Origin: Anaerolineae bacterium
Lineage (GTDB): Bacteria > Chloroflexota > Anaerolineae > B4-G1 > DUEL01
Direction of reading: 5' to 3'
Length of the DNA: 41,806 nt
Assembly (NCBI GenBank): GCA_016931695.1
Contig: JAFGEI010000123.1
Span: forward strand, 1-41,806
Shown: positions 1 to 8,601 of the stretch, in pieces
Position numbering within the stretch: position 1 is the first letter of the stretch
Layout: the number at the start of each line of letters is the position of its first letter
Translations under genes and position numbers: made by a program
The notes under the pieces: generated by a model
Databases searched by the model: none
What the model was told of the DNA's origin: nothing
What the model saw: only the letters and a program-made list of their open reading frames with translations

Positions 1-96
1 CCTGCGAACCCCCCCCTTTTCCCCCTTTCCCTGCTGCAGGAGAGCATCCAATGTTGAAGTGTCCCATTGTCAAGTTAAATCAAAAGGAGGAGGGCG

Positions 97-3000
97 ATGA
101 AAGGTAGTCGGATACTTGTCTCTGTGGCCCTGGGGGTCACGCTGTTATTGGCCATGCTGGCCCTGCTGGCGGATAGGGAGCCGTCGCAGGCCCAGGCCGG
201 GGGCAGCGTCATCCGCGTCTATCAATATGGCACCGACGCTCCCGGATGCGGTGGCGAGGGGGACCCTTGCGCCACCATCCAGTACGCCGTCGACCAGGCG
301 CTGGACGGCGAGGAAATCTGGGTCGCCGCCGGCACCTATAGCGGTGTGCAGGCCCGACCAGCCCCGCCGGGCTATCCCGGCCCGGCAGTCATTACCCAGG
401 TGGTCTATATCAGCAAGACCGTCACCATCCGCGGCGGGTACGACGTTACCTTCGCTGGGCCGCCCGACCCATCCTTTTTCACCACCACCGTCGATGCCCA
501 AGGAGAGGGACGTGTACTGTTCATTGCCGGCGACATCAGTCCCACGGTCGAGGGACTGCACATCACCGGTGGCGACGCGGCGGGGCTGGGCGGGCATGGC
601 GCTGACGAGTGCGGCGGCGGCTTGTACGTCTTTGACACCCCGGCCGTGATCCGCAATAACACCTTTAACGGCAACACAGCCAGCGCGCGCGGCGGCGGCT
701 TTTTCATCCGCGGCTGGGACAGCGCTGCCCTGCTGGAGGAGAACGATTTTTACAACAATACAACAGATTCTATGGGGGGAGGGGGGTACCTGCAAGACAG
801 CCCGGCCACTGTCCGTGGGAACACCTTCTTCTCCAACACTGCCGGCTTTGACGCCGGGGCAATGTATGCCAACTATAGCACGCCCTTGCTGGAGGGGAAC
901 ATCTTTGTCCGTAACAAGGCCACTGCACACCATGGCGGCGCGATGTATATTCGCTTCAGCACCGCTACTCTCATCGACAACGTTTTCACCGCTAACTGGG
1001 CGCAAGGCGGCGGCGGTGCCCTTTACCTGTGGGGCGGCAACTGCACCTTGATCAACAATGTTATGGTCGATAACGAGATCGACTGGGGGCATGGCACCGC
1101 CCTGCACGTCGAGGCCGGCTCCCAACGGCTGCTGCACAACACCATCGCCCGGAATCACGGTGGCTACGGCACGGCGATCATCGTCCGCGATTCGTGGGGC
1201 AACCCGGCGGACGTGGTCATCACCAACACGATCATCGTCAGCCACGAGGTCGGTGTCCACGTTGCCTTGCCTACCTCCAACACCGCTGAGCTGAACGGCG
1301 TGCTCTGGTACAGCAACACGACCAATATCGAGGGGGACGGTACCTTCACCGTGACCTACGCCATCACCGGTCACCCGGCCTTTGCCAGCGACGGCTACCA
1401 CATCGCGCCGGGATCGGCGGCACGGGATGCAGGGATCGACAGCGGCGTGCTGCGCGACATCGACGACAGCCGGCGCGACGACTTTCCCGACATCGGCGCC
1501 GACGAGTTCGCCTGCTGGGCGCGGCTGGCGAGCAGCGGCGTCGTCTACGACACGGTGCAGGAGGCAGTCGACGCCGCGCCCGATGGCGACTTGGTGCAGG
1601 TGGCGGGCTACTGCGTCGGCACCCACTCCCGCGCCGGGATACAGCAGGCGGTCTATCTCAGCAAGACCCTCACCGTTCAGGGTGGCTACACCCCCACCAA
1701 CTGGAGCCTGCCGCCCGATCCCCTCGCCAACCCGGCCACGCTGGACGCGGTGGGGACGGGGCGCGTCTTTACCGTCATCGGCGATACCAACCCGACGATC
1801 GAGGGGCTGCACGTCACCGGCGGCTGGTTGGCCTGGCCCGAGAGCGGCGGCGGCTTTTCTGTCATCTCGGCCGCGGCGACGATCAGCGACTGCTGGATCT
1901 CTGGCAACCGTGCCGCAGCGGATGGAGGCGGGGTATTCCTGTTGTACAGCCCCGCCACCCTCATAGGTAATACGATCTTTGACAACCGCGCCGCCATCGG
2001 CGGTGGGGTATCGCTCGTCTTGAGCCCGGCCACGTTGCGGGAGAACGTCATCACCGGCAACCGGGCCCAGGAGGACGGCGGCGGGGTGGCGAGTTGGGAC
2101 AGTGATATTGCTACCTTGGATGACAATGTTGTCTGCGATAACAGCGCTTATATGGGCGGCGGGATGTGGATCCAGGAAAGCAGCGTGGGGAGTTTTGACC
2201 GCAATACCATCTGTGACAACCGGTGCAGTGGACTGGGCGGTGGGGTCATATTCTATATTGTTTCAACATCGATGAACGACAACGTCGTTTCCGGCAACGT
2301 CGCCGACCCCGGTAGCGTAGGCTGGGGCGGGGGGATCCTGCTCTTTCGGACCACCATCACCGCTACCGCCAACGTGATCTCGGGTAACGTCGCTTTCAGC
2401 GGCGGCGGCCTCTATGCCTATCTGCCCAACACCATCACCCTCGAGTCGAACCTCATTCGCGATAACCGGGTCGTTGGCTCAGGCGGCGGGCTCGTTATGG
2501 TGCAGAGCTATAGCACGCTCAACGGGAACGTCATCGTCAATAACAGCGCCTCTCAAGGGGCAGGGGGGATCCGTATCCGCTACGCCGGCATGACGATCGT
2601 CAACGGCGTGATCGCCGACAACGACGGCGGCGGCATCTCTGCCAACGAGACGACCCTGGACGTACTGCACACCACCATCGCCTGCAACGGGGCATATGGG
2701 ATCTATGTCGAATCCGCGCCGGGCCAGTACACCACCGTCGCTATGACCAACACCATCTTGGTCAGCCAGACGACGGGCCTCGTGATGGATGACGGCTGCA
2801 CGGCGACGCTGGAGTCGACCCTCTGGTACGGCAATGGGCAGAACTGGGGCGGTGGGGGGATTATCAGCCACACTAACGATTACACCGGTCATCCCGCCTT
2901 TGTCGATCCCAACGGGGGCGACTACCACCTCGCCGGGGCCAGCGCCGCCATCGACATGGGGATCGACGCCGGCCTGTTCTACGATTTCGACGGCGACTCC

Positions 3001-3720
3001 CGTCCCCTTGGCGGCGGGTTCGATCTCGGCGCTGACGAGTACCTCGCTACCGGTCTCCAGTTTGTCCCGGACCGGGCGGGGACCGCTGATCCCGGCACGA
3101 CCGTTGTCTACCACCACATCCTGACCAACACCGGCAGCCTCAGCGACACCTACGATCTCACCCACAGCAGCAGCCAGGGATGGACAGTGGCGTACGGCAC
3201 GCCAGTCACCGTCGATCCGGGGGATGCGGTGACCGTGTTGGTCAGCGTCACCCTGCCGTCCGGTGCCATCAGCGGCACGGTGGATGTGGCCGTCATCACC
3301 GCTACCTCCCAGGCGGAGCCCAGCTTGTTCGCTGCCGTCCACGATACGACGATGGTGGCCTGTCTCCCCGGTGTGCAACTGGGCCCTGACGGCAGCGCCC
3401 TGGCCGAACCCGACATGGTGGTCACCTACACCCACGTCCTGACCAACAGTGGCAACTATACCGACAGCTTTGACATCAGCCACGCCAGCAGCCAGGGTTG
3501 GACGGTGAGCTACACCCCCCTCTTCCTCCTGGGCAGGGGGCAGACGGCGACGTTGGTGGTCAGCGTCACTGTGCCCGTCGATGCCAGCAACGGCATGGTC
3601 GACACCACCATCGTTACCGCCACCTCCCAGGCTGACCCGGCCGTCTTTGACACCGTCACCGACACGACGATGGTCGGGCAAGCGCTGCGGATCTATTTGC
3701 CGCTGGTCGTGAAAAACTAG
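97..3720 (+). CDS. Secreted duplicated parallel beta-helix protein
   Basis: A 1207-residue exported protein. An N-terminal signal segment (charged MKGSR, a Leu/Val/Ala-rich stretch to about residue 25, then SQAQA) precedes two homologous right-handed beta-helix domains, about residues 37-470 and 480-980. Both open with an A-T-I-Q-Y-A or T-V-Q-E-A-V helix-cap motif and carry many G-N-x-x-x-x-N-x-A-x-x-G-G-G rungs. Two repeats of about 100 residues follow (about 987-1085 and 1093-1190), each with VLTNSG- or ILTNTG-type and SSQGW motifs, like the extracellular beta-sandwich repeats of surface proteins. The protein ends in IYLPLVVKN, an ending I recognise from exported Chloroflexota proteins. The start is supported by AAAAGGAGG at 82-90. 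The fold resembles pectate-lyase-like proteins but I see no catalytic signature, so substrate and activity are unknown. The stop codon lies inside the repeat element that follows. Confidence 0.9.
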   Translation: MKGSRILVSVALGVTLLLAMLALLADREPSQAQAGGSVIRVYQYGTDAPGCGGEGDPCATIQYAVDQALDGEEIWVAAGTYSGVQARPAPPGYPGPAVITQVVYISKTVTIRGGYDVTFAGPPDPSFFTTTVDAQGEGRVLFIAGDISPTVEGLHITGGDAAGLGGHGADECGGGLYVFDTPAVIRNNTFNGNTASARGGGFFIRGWDSAALLEENDFYNNTTDSMGGGGYLQDSPATVRGNTFFSNTAGFDAGAMYANYSTPLLEGNIFVRNKATAHHGGAMYIRFSTATLIDNVFTANWAQGGGGALYLWGGNCTLINNVMVDNEIDWGHGTALHVEAGSQRLLHNTIARNHGGYGTAIIVRDSWGNPADVVITNTIIVSHEVGVHVALPTSNTAELNGVLWYSNTTNIEGDGTFTVTYAITGHPAFASDGYHIAPGSAARDAGIDSGVLRDIDDSRRDDFPDIGADEFACWARLASSGVVYDTVQEAVDAAPDGDLVQVAGYCVGTHSRAGIQQAVYLSKTLTVQGGYTPTNWSLPPDPLANPATLDAVGTGRVFTVIGDTNPTIEGLHVTGGWLAWPESGGGFSVISAAATISDCWISGNRAAADGGGVFLLYSPATLIGNTIFDNRAAIGGGVSLVLSPATLRENVITGNRAQEDGGGVASWDSDIATLDDNVVCDNSAYMGGGMWIQESSVGSFDRNTICDNRCSGLGGGVIFYIVSTSMNDNVVSGNVADPGSVGWGGGILLFRTTITATANVISGNVAFSGGGLYAYLPNTITLESNLIRDNRVVGSGGGLVMVQSYSTLNGNVIVNNSASQGAGGIRIRYAGMTIVNGVIADNDGGGISANETTLDVLHTTIACNGAYGIYVESAPGQYTTVAMTNTILVSQTTGLVMDDGCTATLESTLWYGNGQNWGGGGIISHTNDYTGHPAFVDPNGGDYHLAGASAAIDMGIDAGLFYDFDGDSRPLGGGFDLGADEYLATGLQFVPDRAGTADPGTTVVYHHILTNTGSLSDTYDLTHSSSQGWTVAYGTPVTVDPGDAVTVLVSVTLPSGAISGTVDVAVITATSQAEPSLFAAVHDTTMVACLPGVQLGPDGSALAEPDMVVTYTHVLTNSGNYTDSFDISHASSQGWTVSYTPLFLLGRGQTATLVVSVTVPVDASNGMVDTTIVTATSQADPAVFDTVTDTTMVGQALRIYLPLVVKN

Positions 3721-3929
3721 TACCTTTTCAACATGGTTTTGATACGTCATTCTGAGCCCGGCTTTTTTGGTCATCACTCATGATAGACCACATCAGGGCG
3801 AAGAATCTCGTTTTTCTCTAGAAAACACGCTGTTATGCCCAAAACGAGATTCTTTGTCGCTCTGACCGCTTTGCGGTCTCTGGCTCCTCAGAATGACAAT
3901 TTGTCAAAATCGCCTTGAAAAGGTACTAG
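3717..3929. mobile_element. MITE-like inverted-repeat element, copy 1
   Basis: A 213-bp element bounded by perfect 15-bp terminal inverted repeats: CTAGTACCTTTTCAA at 3717-3731 and TTGAAAAGGTACTAG at 3915-3929. Inside are a second inverted pair (GTCATTCTGAG near 3747, CTCAGAATGAC near 3888) and a central hairpin built from AAGAATCTCGTTTT and AAAACGAGATTCTT. It has no coding capacity. A second copy lies in the opposite orientation at 35581-35747. The upstream beta-helix gene takes its TAG stop from the left terminal repeat. No transposase is nearby, so it would be non-autonomous. Confidence 0.75.
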
Positions 3930-3944
3930 CGCCACTGAGGTGAT

Positions 3945-4307
3945 ATGAATCTATCTCCCTATCGCGAACAGGTGCTGGAACATTACCGGAACCCGCGTCA
4001 CCGGGGCCGGTTGGCGTCGCCCGACCGGGTCGGTGAGTTGGACAACCCGGTCTGCGGCGACCAGGTGCGGATCGAGCTGCAGATGGACGGGGAAACGGTC
4101 GCCGGCATTGCCTTTGACGGCGAGGGGTGTGTCATTGCCATCGCCGCCGCCTCGATGCTGGCCGAGTACGCGCACGGCCGCAGCGCGGCGGAACTGCGGG
4201 CGATGTCGCAGCAGGACGTGCTCGCCATGTTGGGGGTCGAGCTGGGCTATTCCCGCAGCCGCTGCGCGCTGCTGGCGCTCGAGGCTCTGCAGGCAGCTCT
4301 GGGGTAA
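3945..4307 (+). CDS. sufU: SufU/NifU-like iron-sulfur scaffold protein
   Basis: A 120-residue protein of the NifU N-terminal/SufU family, which receives sulfur from a cysteine desulfurase during cytoplasmic Fe-S cluster assembly. The family ligands are present: Cys37 and Asp39 in NPVCGD, Cys62 in GEGCVIA and Cys107 in SRSRCALLALE. It is shorter than the usual 140-150 residues. SufU proteins normally carry an 18-21 residue insert between the second and third cysteines, and that part looks compact here. Start ATG is preceded by GAGGTGAT. It stands alone between the repeat element and a terminator with no sufS or sufBCD next to it. Its product would serve the many Fe-S proteins encoded further along. 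Confidence 0.85.
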   Translation: MNLSPYREQVLEHYRNPRHRGRLASPDRVGELDNPVCGDQVRIELQMDGETVAGIAFDGEGCVIAIAAASMLAEYAHGRSAAELRAMSQQDVLAMLGVELGYSRSRCALLALEALQAALG

Positions 4308-4312
4308 GTTGG

Positions 4313-4347
4313 AAGATGGGCCAGAGTTGAACTCTGGCCCATCTTTT
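4313..4347. terminator. Rho-independent terminator, probably bidirectional
   Basis: A near-perfect palindrome (GATGGGCCAGAG ... CTCTGGCCCATC, about 16 bp per arm with a very short loop) is followed by TTTT on the plus strand. It lies 5 bp after the sufU stop and before the end of the converging NTPase gene, so it can close both transcripts. Confidence 0.8.
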
Positions 4348-4362
4348 CTCCTCTTCTTCCCT

Positions 4363-4872
4363 CTACTCCTCTATCATCCCGGCGATAATCTCGGGAAGCT
4401 GATTCCGGTTCTCCGGCGTTGCTTTCAGCACGGTGGCGGAAGTGGGTAGGAGAAATTGCACGTCGGTTACTAATGCAGGGCGGACGACGGCCAGGGCCAG
4501 CCGGAATCGCTCGCCGTGAAGGAGGTCCAGCGCGTTGCGCCACCCTTCCCCCCGCCGGATCTCTAACGGCCCGATTTCGTCGACCACGAACAGGTCGCAC
4601 GGCAGGGCCTGGGCCAGCAGCCGGCTGCCCCAAGCCAGCACGGCGGGGTCGAATGTGTAGCGGCCCTGCCGGACCCCCGCAGCGGACGTGGTCAGGCGCC
4701 GCTCCGCTCCGCTCCGCACATCGACGGCAATGCGGGCGCCGCTTTCAGCCCGCACGGTGAGAATCCCCCCGCAGGTCAGCCCTGCATCGCGGGCGCGGGC
4801 GATGGTCTTGCGGCAGACGGTCGTCTTGCCGACCCCCCGCTCACCGCTGAGGATGACGATCCTGGTTTTTAT
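4363..4872 (-). CDS. THEP1-type nucleoside-triphosphatase, apparent ATA start
   Basis: P-loop NTPase of the THEP1 (COG1618) family. The Walker A motif is GERGVGKTT near residue 11 and the Walker B motif is LFVVDEIGPLE. Family members are usually about 170-180 residues, and the reading here gives 169. There is no ATG, GTG or TTG in frame upstream of the Walker A motif. The first usable start codon, GTG at 4755, would remove the P-loop. The best start I can find is ATA at 4872, placed 6 nt after AAAAGGGG and 16 nt after the copA stop. Either translation starts at this rare codon or the base call there is wrong. It is the last gene of the copper operon. Cellular role unknown. Confidence 0.7.
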   Translation of the reverse strand: MKTRIVILSGERGVGKTTVCRKTIARARDAGLTCGGILTVRAESGARIAVDVRSGAERRLTTSAAGVRQGRYTFDPAVLAWGSRLLAQALPCDLFVVDEIGPLEIRRGEGWRNALDLLHGERFRLALAVVRPALVTDVQFLLPTSATVLKATPENRNQLPEIIAGMIEE

Positions 4873-4888
4873 GGGCCACCCCTTTTCC

Positions 4889-7345
4889 CTAGCGCATCCT
4901 CCGCGGCAGGCGCAGCGGCAGCAGCAGCGACGAGCTGACGACGCTGACGCTGCTAAAGGCCATGGCCAGCGCGGCCAGGGCGGGGTGGAGCTGGCGCAGG
5001 AAATCGGGCGCCGCCGGCAGCAGGGCCAGCGCCCCCGCCGCCACCGGGATGAGGATGACGTTGTAGAAAAAGGCCCAGAACAGGTTCTGCTTGATCGTCT
5101 GCATCGTGGCCCGGCTGAGGGCCAGCGCCTGCGGCACGGCCCGCAGGTCGCCGCGCATCAGCGTCACGTCCGCCGTCTCCATGGCTACGTCAGCGCCGGT
5201 GCCGAGGGCAATGCCGACGTCGGCCTGGGCCAGCGCCGGGGCGTCGTTGATGCCGTCGCCGACCATCGCCACGCGCCGGGGGACCGCCTGCAGCCGCTTT
5301 ACTTGCTCCGACTTGTCTGCCGGCAGCACCTCGGCGATCACCTGGTCGATGCCCACTTCCGCGGCAATGGCCTCGGCGGTGCGCCAGTTGTCGCCGGTGA
5401 GCATCACCACCTCCAGCCCCAGCCGCTTGAGCTGCGCTACGGCCTCGGTCGACCCTTCTTTCAATGTATCGGCGATGCCGAGCAGCCCGGCCACCGTCCC
5501 GTCGACCGCCACCGCGACGACGGTGCGCGCCTGTGCCTGCAGCCGCTCCACTTTGCCCGCCAGGTCGCCCAGCGGGGCACCGCCGGCCTCGATCCAGCCG
5601 GGCTTGCCGACCCACACCTGCCGCCCGTCGACGACGGCGCGGATGCCCTTGCCCGCCGCCGCTTCGAATGCCTGCGGGTCGGCCAGGGACAGCCCGCGGG
5701 CCTCCGCCTCGTCCACCACTGCCCGTCCCAGCGGGTGCTCGGAGCCGCGCTCCGCGCTGGCGGCCCAGCGGAGCAGTTCCGTGGGTGTCAGGCCCGCGCT
5801 GCTGGCGACGACCTGGTCCGTCACCGCGGGCCTGCCGGCGGTGATCGTTCCCGTCTTGTCCAGCACCACCGTCTGCAGCCGGTGGGCGGTCTCGAGCGCG
5901 GCGCTGTTCTTGAAGAGGATGCCCATCTCGGCGCCGCGGCCGGTGCCGACCATGATCGCGGTCGGCGTCGCCAGGCCCAGGGCGCAGGGGCAGGCGATGA
6001 CCAGCACCGCCACCAGGCGGATCATGGCCGCGGTGAACGCACCCCCGATCGCCCACCAGGCGGCAAAGGTGAGCAGGGCGACGAGGATGACCGCCGGGAC
6101 AAAGAACCCCGCCACCTGGTCGGCCAACCGCTGGATGGGCGCCTTGCTGCCCTGGGCCTGGCGCACCAGGCGAATGATCTGGGCCAGGGCGGTCTCGGCG
6201 CCGACCCGCGTGGCGTCGAACTTGAGCAGCCCGTGCTGGTTGACCGTCGCGCCGACGACCGGGTCGCCGGGGCCCTTGTCGACCGGCAGCGGCTCGCCGG
6301 TGAGCATGCTCTCGTCGACCGCCGAGCGGCCCTCGACGACGACGCCGTCGACGGGGATGCGCTCGCCGGGCCGCACGAGAACCCGGTCGCCCACCTGCAC
6401 CGCATCGACCGGTACGTCCATCTCCGTTCCATCCCGCACCACCCGCGCCGTCTTGGGCTGCAGCCCGATCAGCTTTTTGATGGCCGCGCCGGTCTGTCCC
6501 TTGGCCCGCGCCTCCAACAACTTGCCCAGCTTGATCAGGGTGATGATCACGGCCGCGGTCTCAAAGTAGACGTGCTGGCCCTCGGGCCGGAAGAGCAGCA
6601 CGACGATGCTAAAGAGGTAGGCGATGGAAGAGCCCATCGCGACCAGCACGTCCATGTTGGCGCTGCGGTTGCGCAGGGCGTGGTAGGCGCCGACGTAATA
6701 ATCCCATCCGGTGTAGAATTGGACCGGCGTGGCGAGGGCGAGAAACAGCCAGTCGACCCAGGCGGCGTGGGCCCAGTGGCCGGCGAGTCCCAGGTCGCGG
6801 GCCATGCTGAGCAAAAAGAGGGGCAGCGAAAAGGCGACGCCGACCCAGAACTTGCGCTTTTGGTCGTTGATCTCGGCCCGGCGGGCCTGTTCCTCGGCGT
6901 CCTCCAGGTCTTTTGGCACGGCGGTCTGCACCACGCCGTACCCCGCCCGCTGCACCGCCTGCACCATCGCCGCGACGGAGGCGACGCCGGGAACGTATTC
7001 CACGGCGGCCCGTTCGGCGGCCAGGTTGACCGCCGCTTCCAGCACGCCGTCTACCCGCTGCAGCGCCCGCTCAATGGCCGCGGCGCAGTTGGCGCAGCTC
7101 ATCCCCGTGATCGGCAGTTCGATGCGCGCCGTCACTACGCCGTACCTGGCTTCCTTTACGCGCTCGACCAGCTGGGCCGGGCTGACCACTGTGGGATCAA
7201 AGACGACGTGTGCCTGCTCGGTGGCGTAGCTGACCGAGCTGTCAGCCACGCCCGGCGCCTTTTTCAGACCGCGCTCGACGGTCATGGCGCAGTTGGCGCA
7301 GGTCATGCCGGTGACGGGCAGGGTGAGATGGTTCGATTCGGACAT
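4889..7345 (-). CDS. copA: Copper-translocating P-type ATPase
   Basis: An 818-residue P1B-type ATPase that exports Cu(I) across the inner membrane. Two N-terminal heavy-metal-associated domains carry GMTCANC (Cys16, Cys19) and GMSCANC (Cys84, Cys87). They are followed by the membrane CPC motif in [12 protein letters not shown] (about residue 452), the phosphorylation loop DKTGTIT (about 496), an HPLGRAV nucleotide-binding motif and the hinge GDGINDAP (about 697). The reading frame stays open further upstream, but MSESNHLTL is the true start: it opens the first metal-binding domain and has GGAGG 5 nt upstream. The gene follows copZ by 14 nt and belongs to the CsoR-controlled operon. The N-V-I-L-I-P segment near the C-terminus agrees with copper specificity. 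Confidence 0.95.
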   Translation of the reverse strand: MSESNHLTLPVTGMTCANCAMTVERGLKKAPGVADSSVSYATEQAHVVFDPTVVSPAQLVERVKEARYGVVTARIELPITGMSCANCAAAIERALQRVDGVLEAAVNLAAERAAVEYVPGVASVAAMVQAVQRAGYGVVQTAVPKDLEDAEEQARRAEINDQKRKFWVGVAFSLPLFLLSMARDLGLAGHWAHAAWVDWLFLALATPVQFYTGWDYYVGAYHALRNRSANMDVLVAMGSSIAYLFSIVVLLFRPEGQHVYFETAAVIITLIKLGKLLEARAKGQTGAAIKKLIGLQPKTARVVRDGTEMDVPVDAVQVGDRVLVRPGERIPVDGVVVEGRSAVDESMLTGEPLPVDKGPGDPVVGATVNQHGLLKFDATRVGAETALAQIIRLVRQAQGSKAPIQRLADQVAGFFVPAVILVALLTFAAWWAIGGAFTAAMIRLVAVLVIACPCALGLATPTAIMVGTGRGAEMGILFKNSAALETAHRLQTVVLDKTGTITAGRPAVTDQVVASSAGLTPTELLRWAASAERGSEHPLGRAVVDEAEARGLSLADPQAFEAAAGKGIRAVVDGRQVWVGKPGWIEAGGAPLGDLAGKVERLQAQARTVVAVAVDGTVAGLLGIADTLKEGSTEAVAQLKRLGLEVVMLTGDNWRTAEAIAAEVGIDQVIAEVLPADKSEQVKRLQAVPRRVAMVGDGINDAPALAQADVGIALGTGADVAMETADVTLMRGDLRAVPQALALSRATMQTIKQNLFWAFFYNVILIPVAAGALALLPAAPDFLRQLHPALAALAMAFSSVSVVSSSLLLPLRLPRRMR

Positions 7346-7359
7346 GCGGGCCTCCGGTG

Positions 7360-7566
7360 TTACGCTCCTGCCGGGTAGTTGATCTCCGCCAAGAGCTCCT
7401 GGATCCGCTCCCAGCTTGCCGGCGCCTCCCACTCGACGGTGACGGTCTTGGTGACGGGGTCCCCCGCCACGCTTTGCACGCCCTCCAGTGCGCCGACCTC
7501 TCGCTTGATGGATGCGACGCAGTGCGCGCAGTGGATGTTTGGAACCAGAAACGTTTTGCTTGCCAT
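7360..7566 (-). CDS. copZ: CopZ-like copper chaperone (HMA domain)
   Basis: A 68-residue single heavy-metal-associated domain protein with the metal site H-C-A-H-C ([10 protein letters not shown]) near residue 13. Such chaperones bind Cu(I) in the cytoplasm and pass it to the metal-binding domains of CopA, encoded next. An upstream extension of the same frame is not real: [10 protein letters not shown] starts after GGAGGAGG. The motif CAHC is less common than CxxC variants such as CGHC but keeps both cysteines. Confidence 0.85.
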   Translation of the reverse strand: MASKTFLVPNIHCAHCVASIKREVGALEGVQSVAGDPVTKTVTVEWEAPASWERIQELLAEINYPAGA

Positions 7567-7594
7567 CGAAATAGACCTCCTCCACGCCGAACAA

Positions 7595-8155
7595 TTATCG
7601 CTTGAGAATCGGTCGAAAGCTCTGGCGCATCTTGGCCAGCTTGGGCGCGACGACGGCCTGGCAGTATGGCTGCCAGCTGTTGTGTTGGTAGTACTCCTGG
7701 TGATAATCCTCTGCGCGATAGAAAACGTCAAGGGGCGTTACCTCGGTCACGATGGGGGAGCGCCAAACCTGGGCGGCTTCCAGTTGTCGAATCGTCTCTT
7801 CCGCCGTTGCCTTTTGCTCTGCCGAGTGGTAGAAAATGACCGAGCGGTACTGCGGACCCACGTCGGCTCCCTGGCGATTCAGCGTCGTCGGATCGTGGAT
7901 GGCGAAAAAGACCTCCAGGATTTTGGCGAACGGGATCGTCGCCGGATCGAAGGCAATCTGCACCACCTCGGCGTGGCCGGTCGTCCCGCTGCAGACCTGC
8001 TCGTAGGTTGGGTCAGGCAGCGTCCCTCCCGCATAGCCCGACTCGACGCGCTGGATGCCGTCCAACGCGGCAAAGGCCGCCTCCAGGCACCAGAAACAGC
8101 CCCCACCCAGGGTAGCGACCTCGAGCCCATTTTCCTTTACGCGTTGTTGATCCAT
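7595..8155 (-). CDS. msrA: Peptide-methionine (S)-S-oxide reductase MsrA
   Basis: A 186-residue MsrA, which reduces methionine-S-sulfoxide in proteins. The catalytic motif GGCFWCLEA gives Cys20 as nucleophile and Cys23. Other family signatures are GYAGG, GHAEVVQ and QYRSVIFYH. It starts 3 nt after the csoR stop and precedes copZ, so it is transcribed with the copper-efflux genes. This fits repair of methionine oxidised during copper stress. It uses Cys, not Sec, at the active site, although this genome appears to use selenocysteine elsewhere. Confidence 0.95.
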   Translation of the reverse strand: MDQQRVKENGLEVATLGGGCFWCLEAAFAALDGIQRVESGYAGGTLPDPTYEQVCSGTTGHAEVVQIAFDPATIPFAKILEVFFAIHDPTTLNRQGADVGPQYRSVIFYHSAEQKATAEETIRQLEAAQVWRSPIVTEVTPLDVFYRAEDYHQEYYQHNSWQPYCQAVVAPKLAKMRQSFRPILKR

Positions 8156-8158
8156 TTT

Positions 8159-8434
8159 CTACCTCATTGCGGCCTCAAAGAGCGCCATCATCTCGCGGAT
8201 GACCCGCTCTCTCTCGGCGGGGTCGTCGTCGCGGATGGCAGTGGTCACACAAGTGTGGAGGTGATGCTGCAACACCATGTTGCTCACCTTTTGCAGCGCC
8301 CGCTGCACGGCGAGGATCTGGTTCACGACATCGATGCAGGACTCGGCGTTCTCCACCATCCGCTCGACGCCGCGAACGTGGCCCTCGATGCTCTTGAGCC
8401 GGTTGACGAGCTGGGTCGTGATTTGCTCTTCCAT
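8159..8434 (-). CDS. csoR: CsoR-family copper-sensing repressor
   Basis: A 91-residue all-helical metal-sensing repressor of the CsoR/RcnR (DUF156) family. The Cu(I) ligand set Cys33-His58-Cys62 has exactly the spacing of the C-H-C fingerprint of copper sensors (SCIDVV and QHHLHTC). In this family Cu(I) binding releases the protein from DNA and turns on efflux. It is the first gene of the operon csoR-msrA-copZ-copA-NTPase and lies just downstream of a strong promoter and a GC-rich dyad, so it is probably self-regulated. The start has GGAGGGGG upstream. Confidence 0.92.
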   Translation of the reverse strand: MEEQITTQLVNRLKSIEGHVRGVERMVENAESCIDVVNQILAVQRALQKVSNMVLQHHLHTCVTTAIRDDDPAERERVIREMMALFEAAMR

Positions 8435-8448
8435 CCCGATCGCCCCCT

Positions 8449-8464
8449 CCCCCCTCGGGGGGGG
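8449..8464. promoter_or_regulatory. Candidate CsoR operator
   Basis: A dyad of six C, TC, then eight G lies between the -10 box and the csoR ribosome-binding site. CsoR operators are GC-rich dyads with runs of C and G around an AT-containing centre, so this is the natural site for autoregulation. The assignment rests on position and symmetry only. Confidence 0.55.
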
Positions 8465-8476
8465 AATTGTATGATA

Positions 8477-8505
8477 ATTGTATCATAAATGAGCGTAATT
8501 GTCAA
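8477..8505 (-). promoter_or_regulatory. Sigma-70 promoter of the copper operon
   Basis: Read on the minus strand: TTGACA (8505-8500), a 17-nt spacer, TACAAT (8482-8477). The -35 is a perfect consensus and the -10 differs at one base. Transcription would begin near 8470, placing the candidate CsoR dyad just downstream. Confidence 0.8.
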
Positions 8506-8544
8506 GTTTTGCATACGCCCAGCGGCCAAGTCGGCGTTTCCGAC

Positions 8545-8562
8545 GGGGATCTGACGATCCCC
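8545..8562. terminator. Hairpin in the copper/glycan intergenic gap
   Basis: GGGGATC, TGAC loop, GATCCCC, 40 bp past the methyltransferase stop on the minus-strand side. A 7-bp perfect stem but no U tract, so it could be a weak or factor-dependent terminator. The rest of 8506-8601 shows nothing recognisable. Confidence 0.3.
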
Positions 8563-8601
8563 TCCGAGCAAGAACTGGCTGTTCATTTCGGTCGCGATGC
8601 A

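Noticed and set aside
1-96. Promoter before the beta-helix gene
   Set aside because: TTGAAG and TTAAAT are present but the spacing is about 15 nt and neither box is convincing.
4688-7378. Long open frame on the plus strand opposite copA
   Set aside because: It is the complement of a high-GC gene with clear P-type ATPase motifs; the product is low-complexity and has no start signal.
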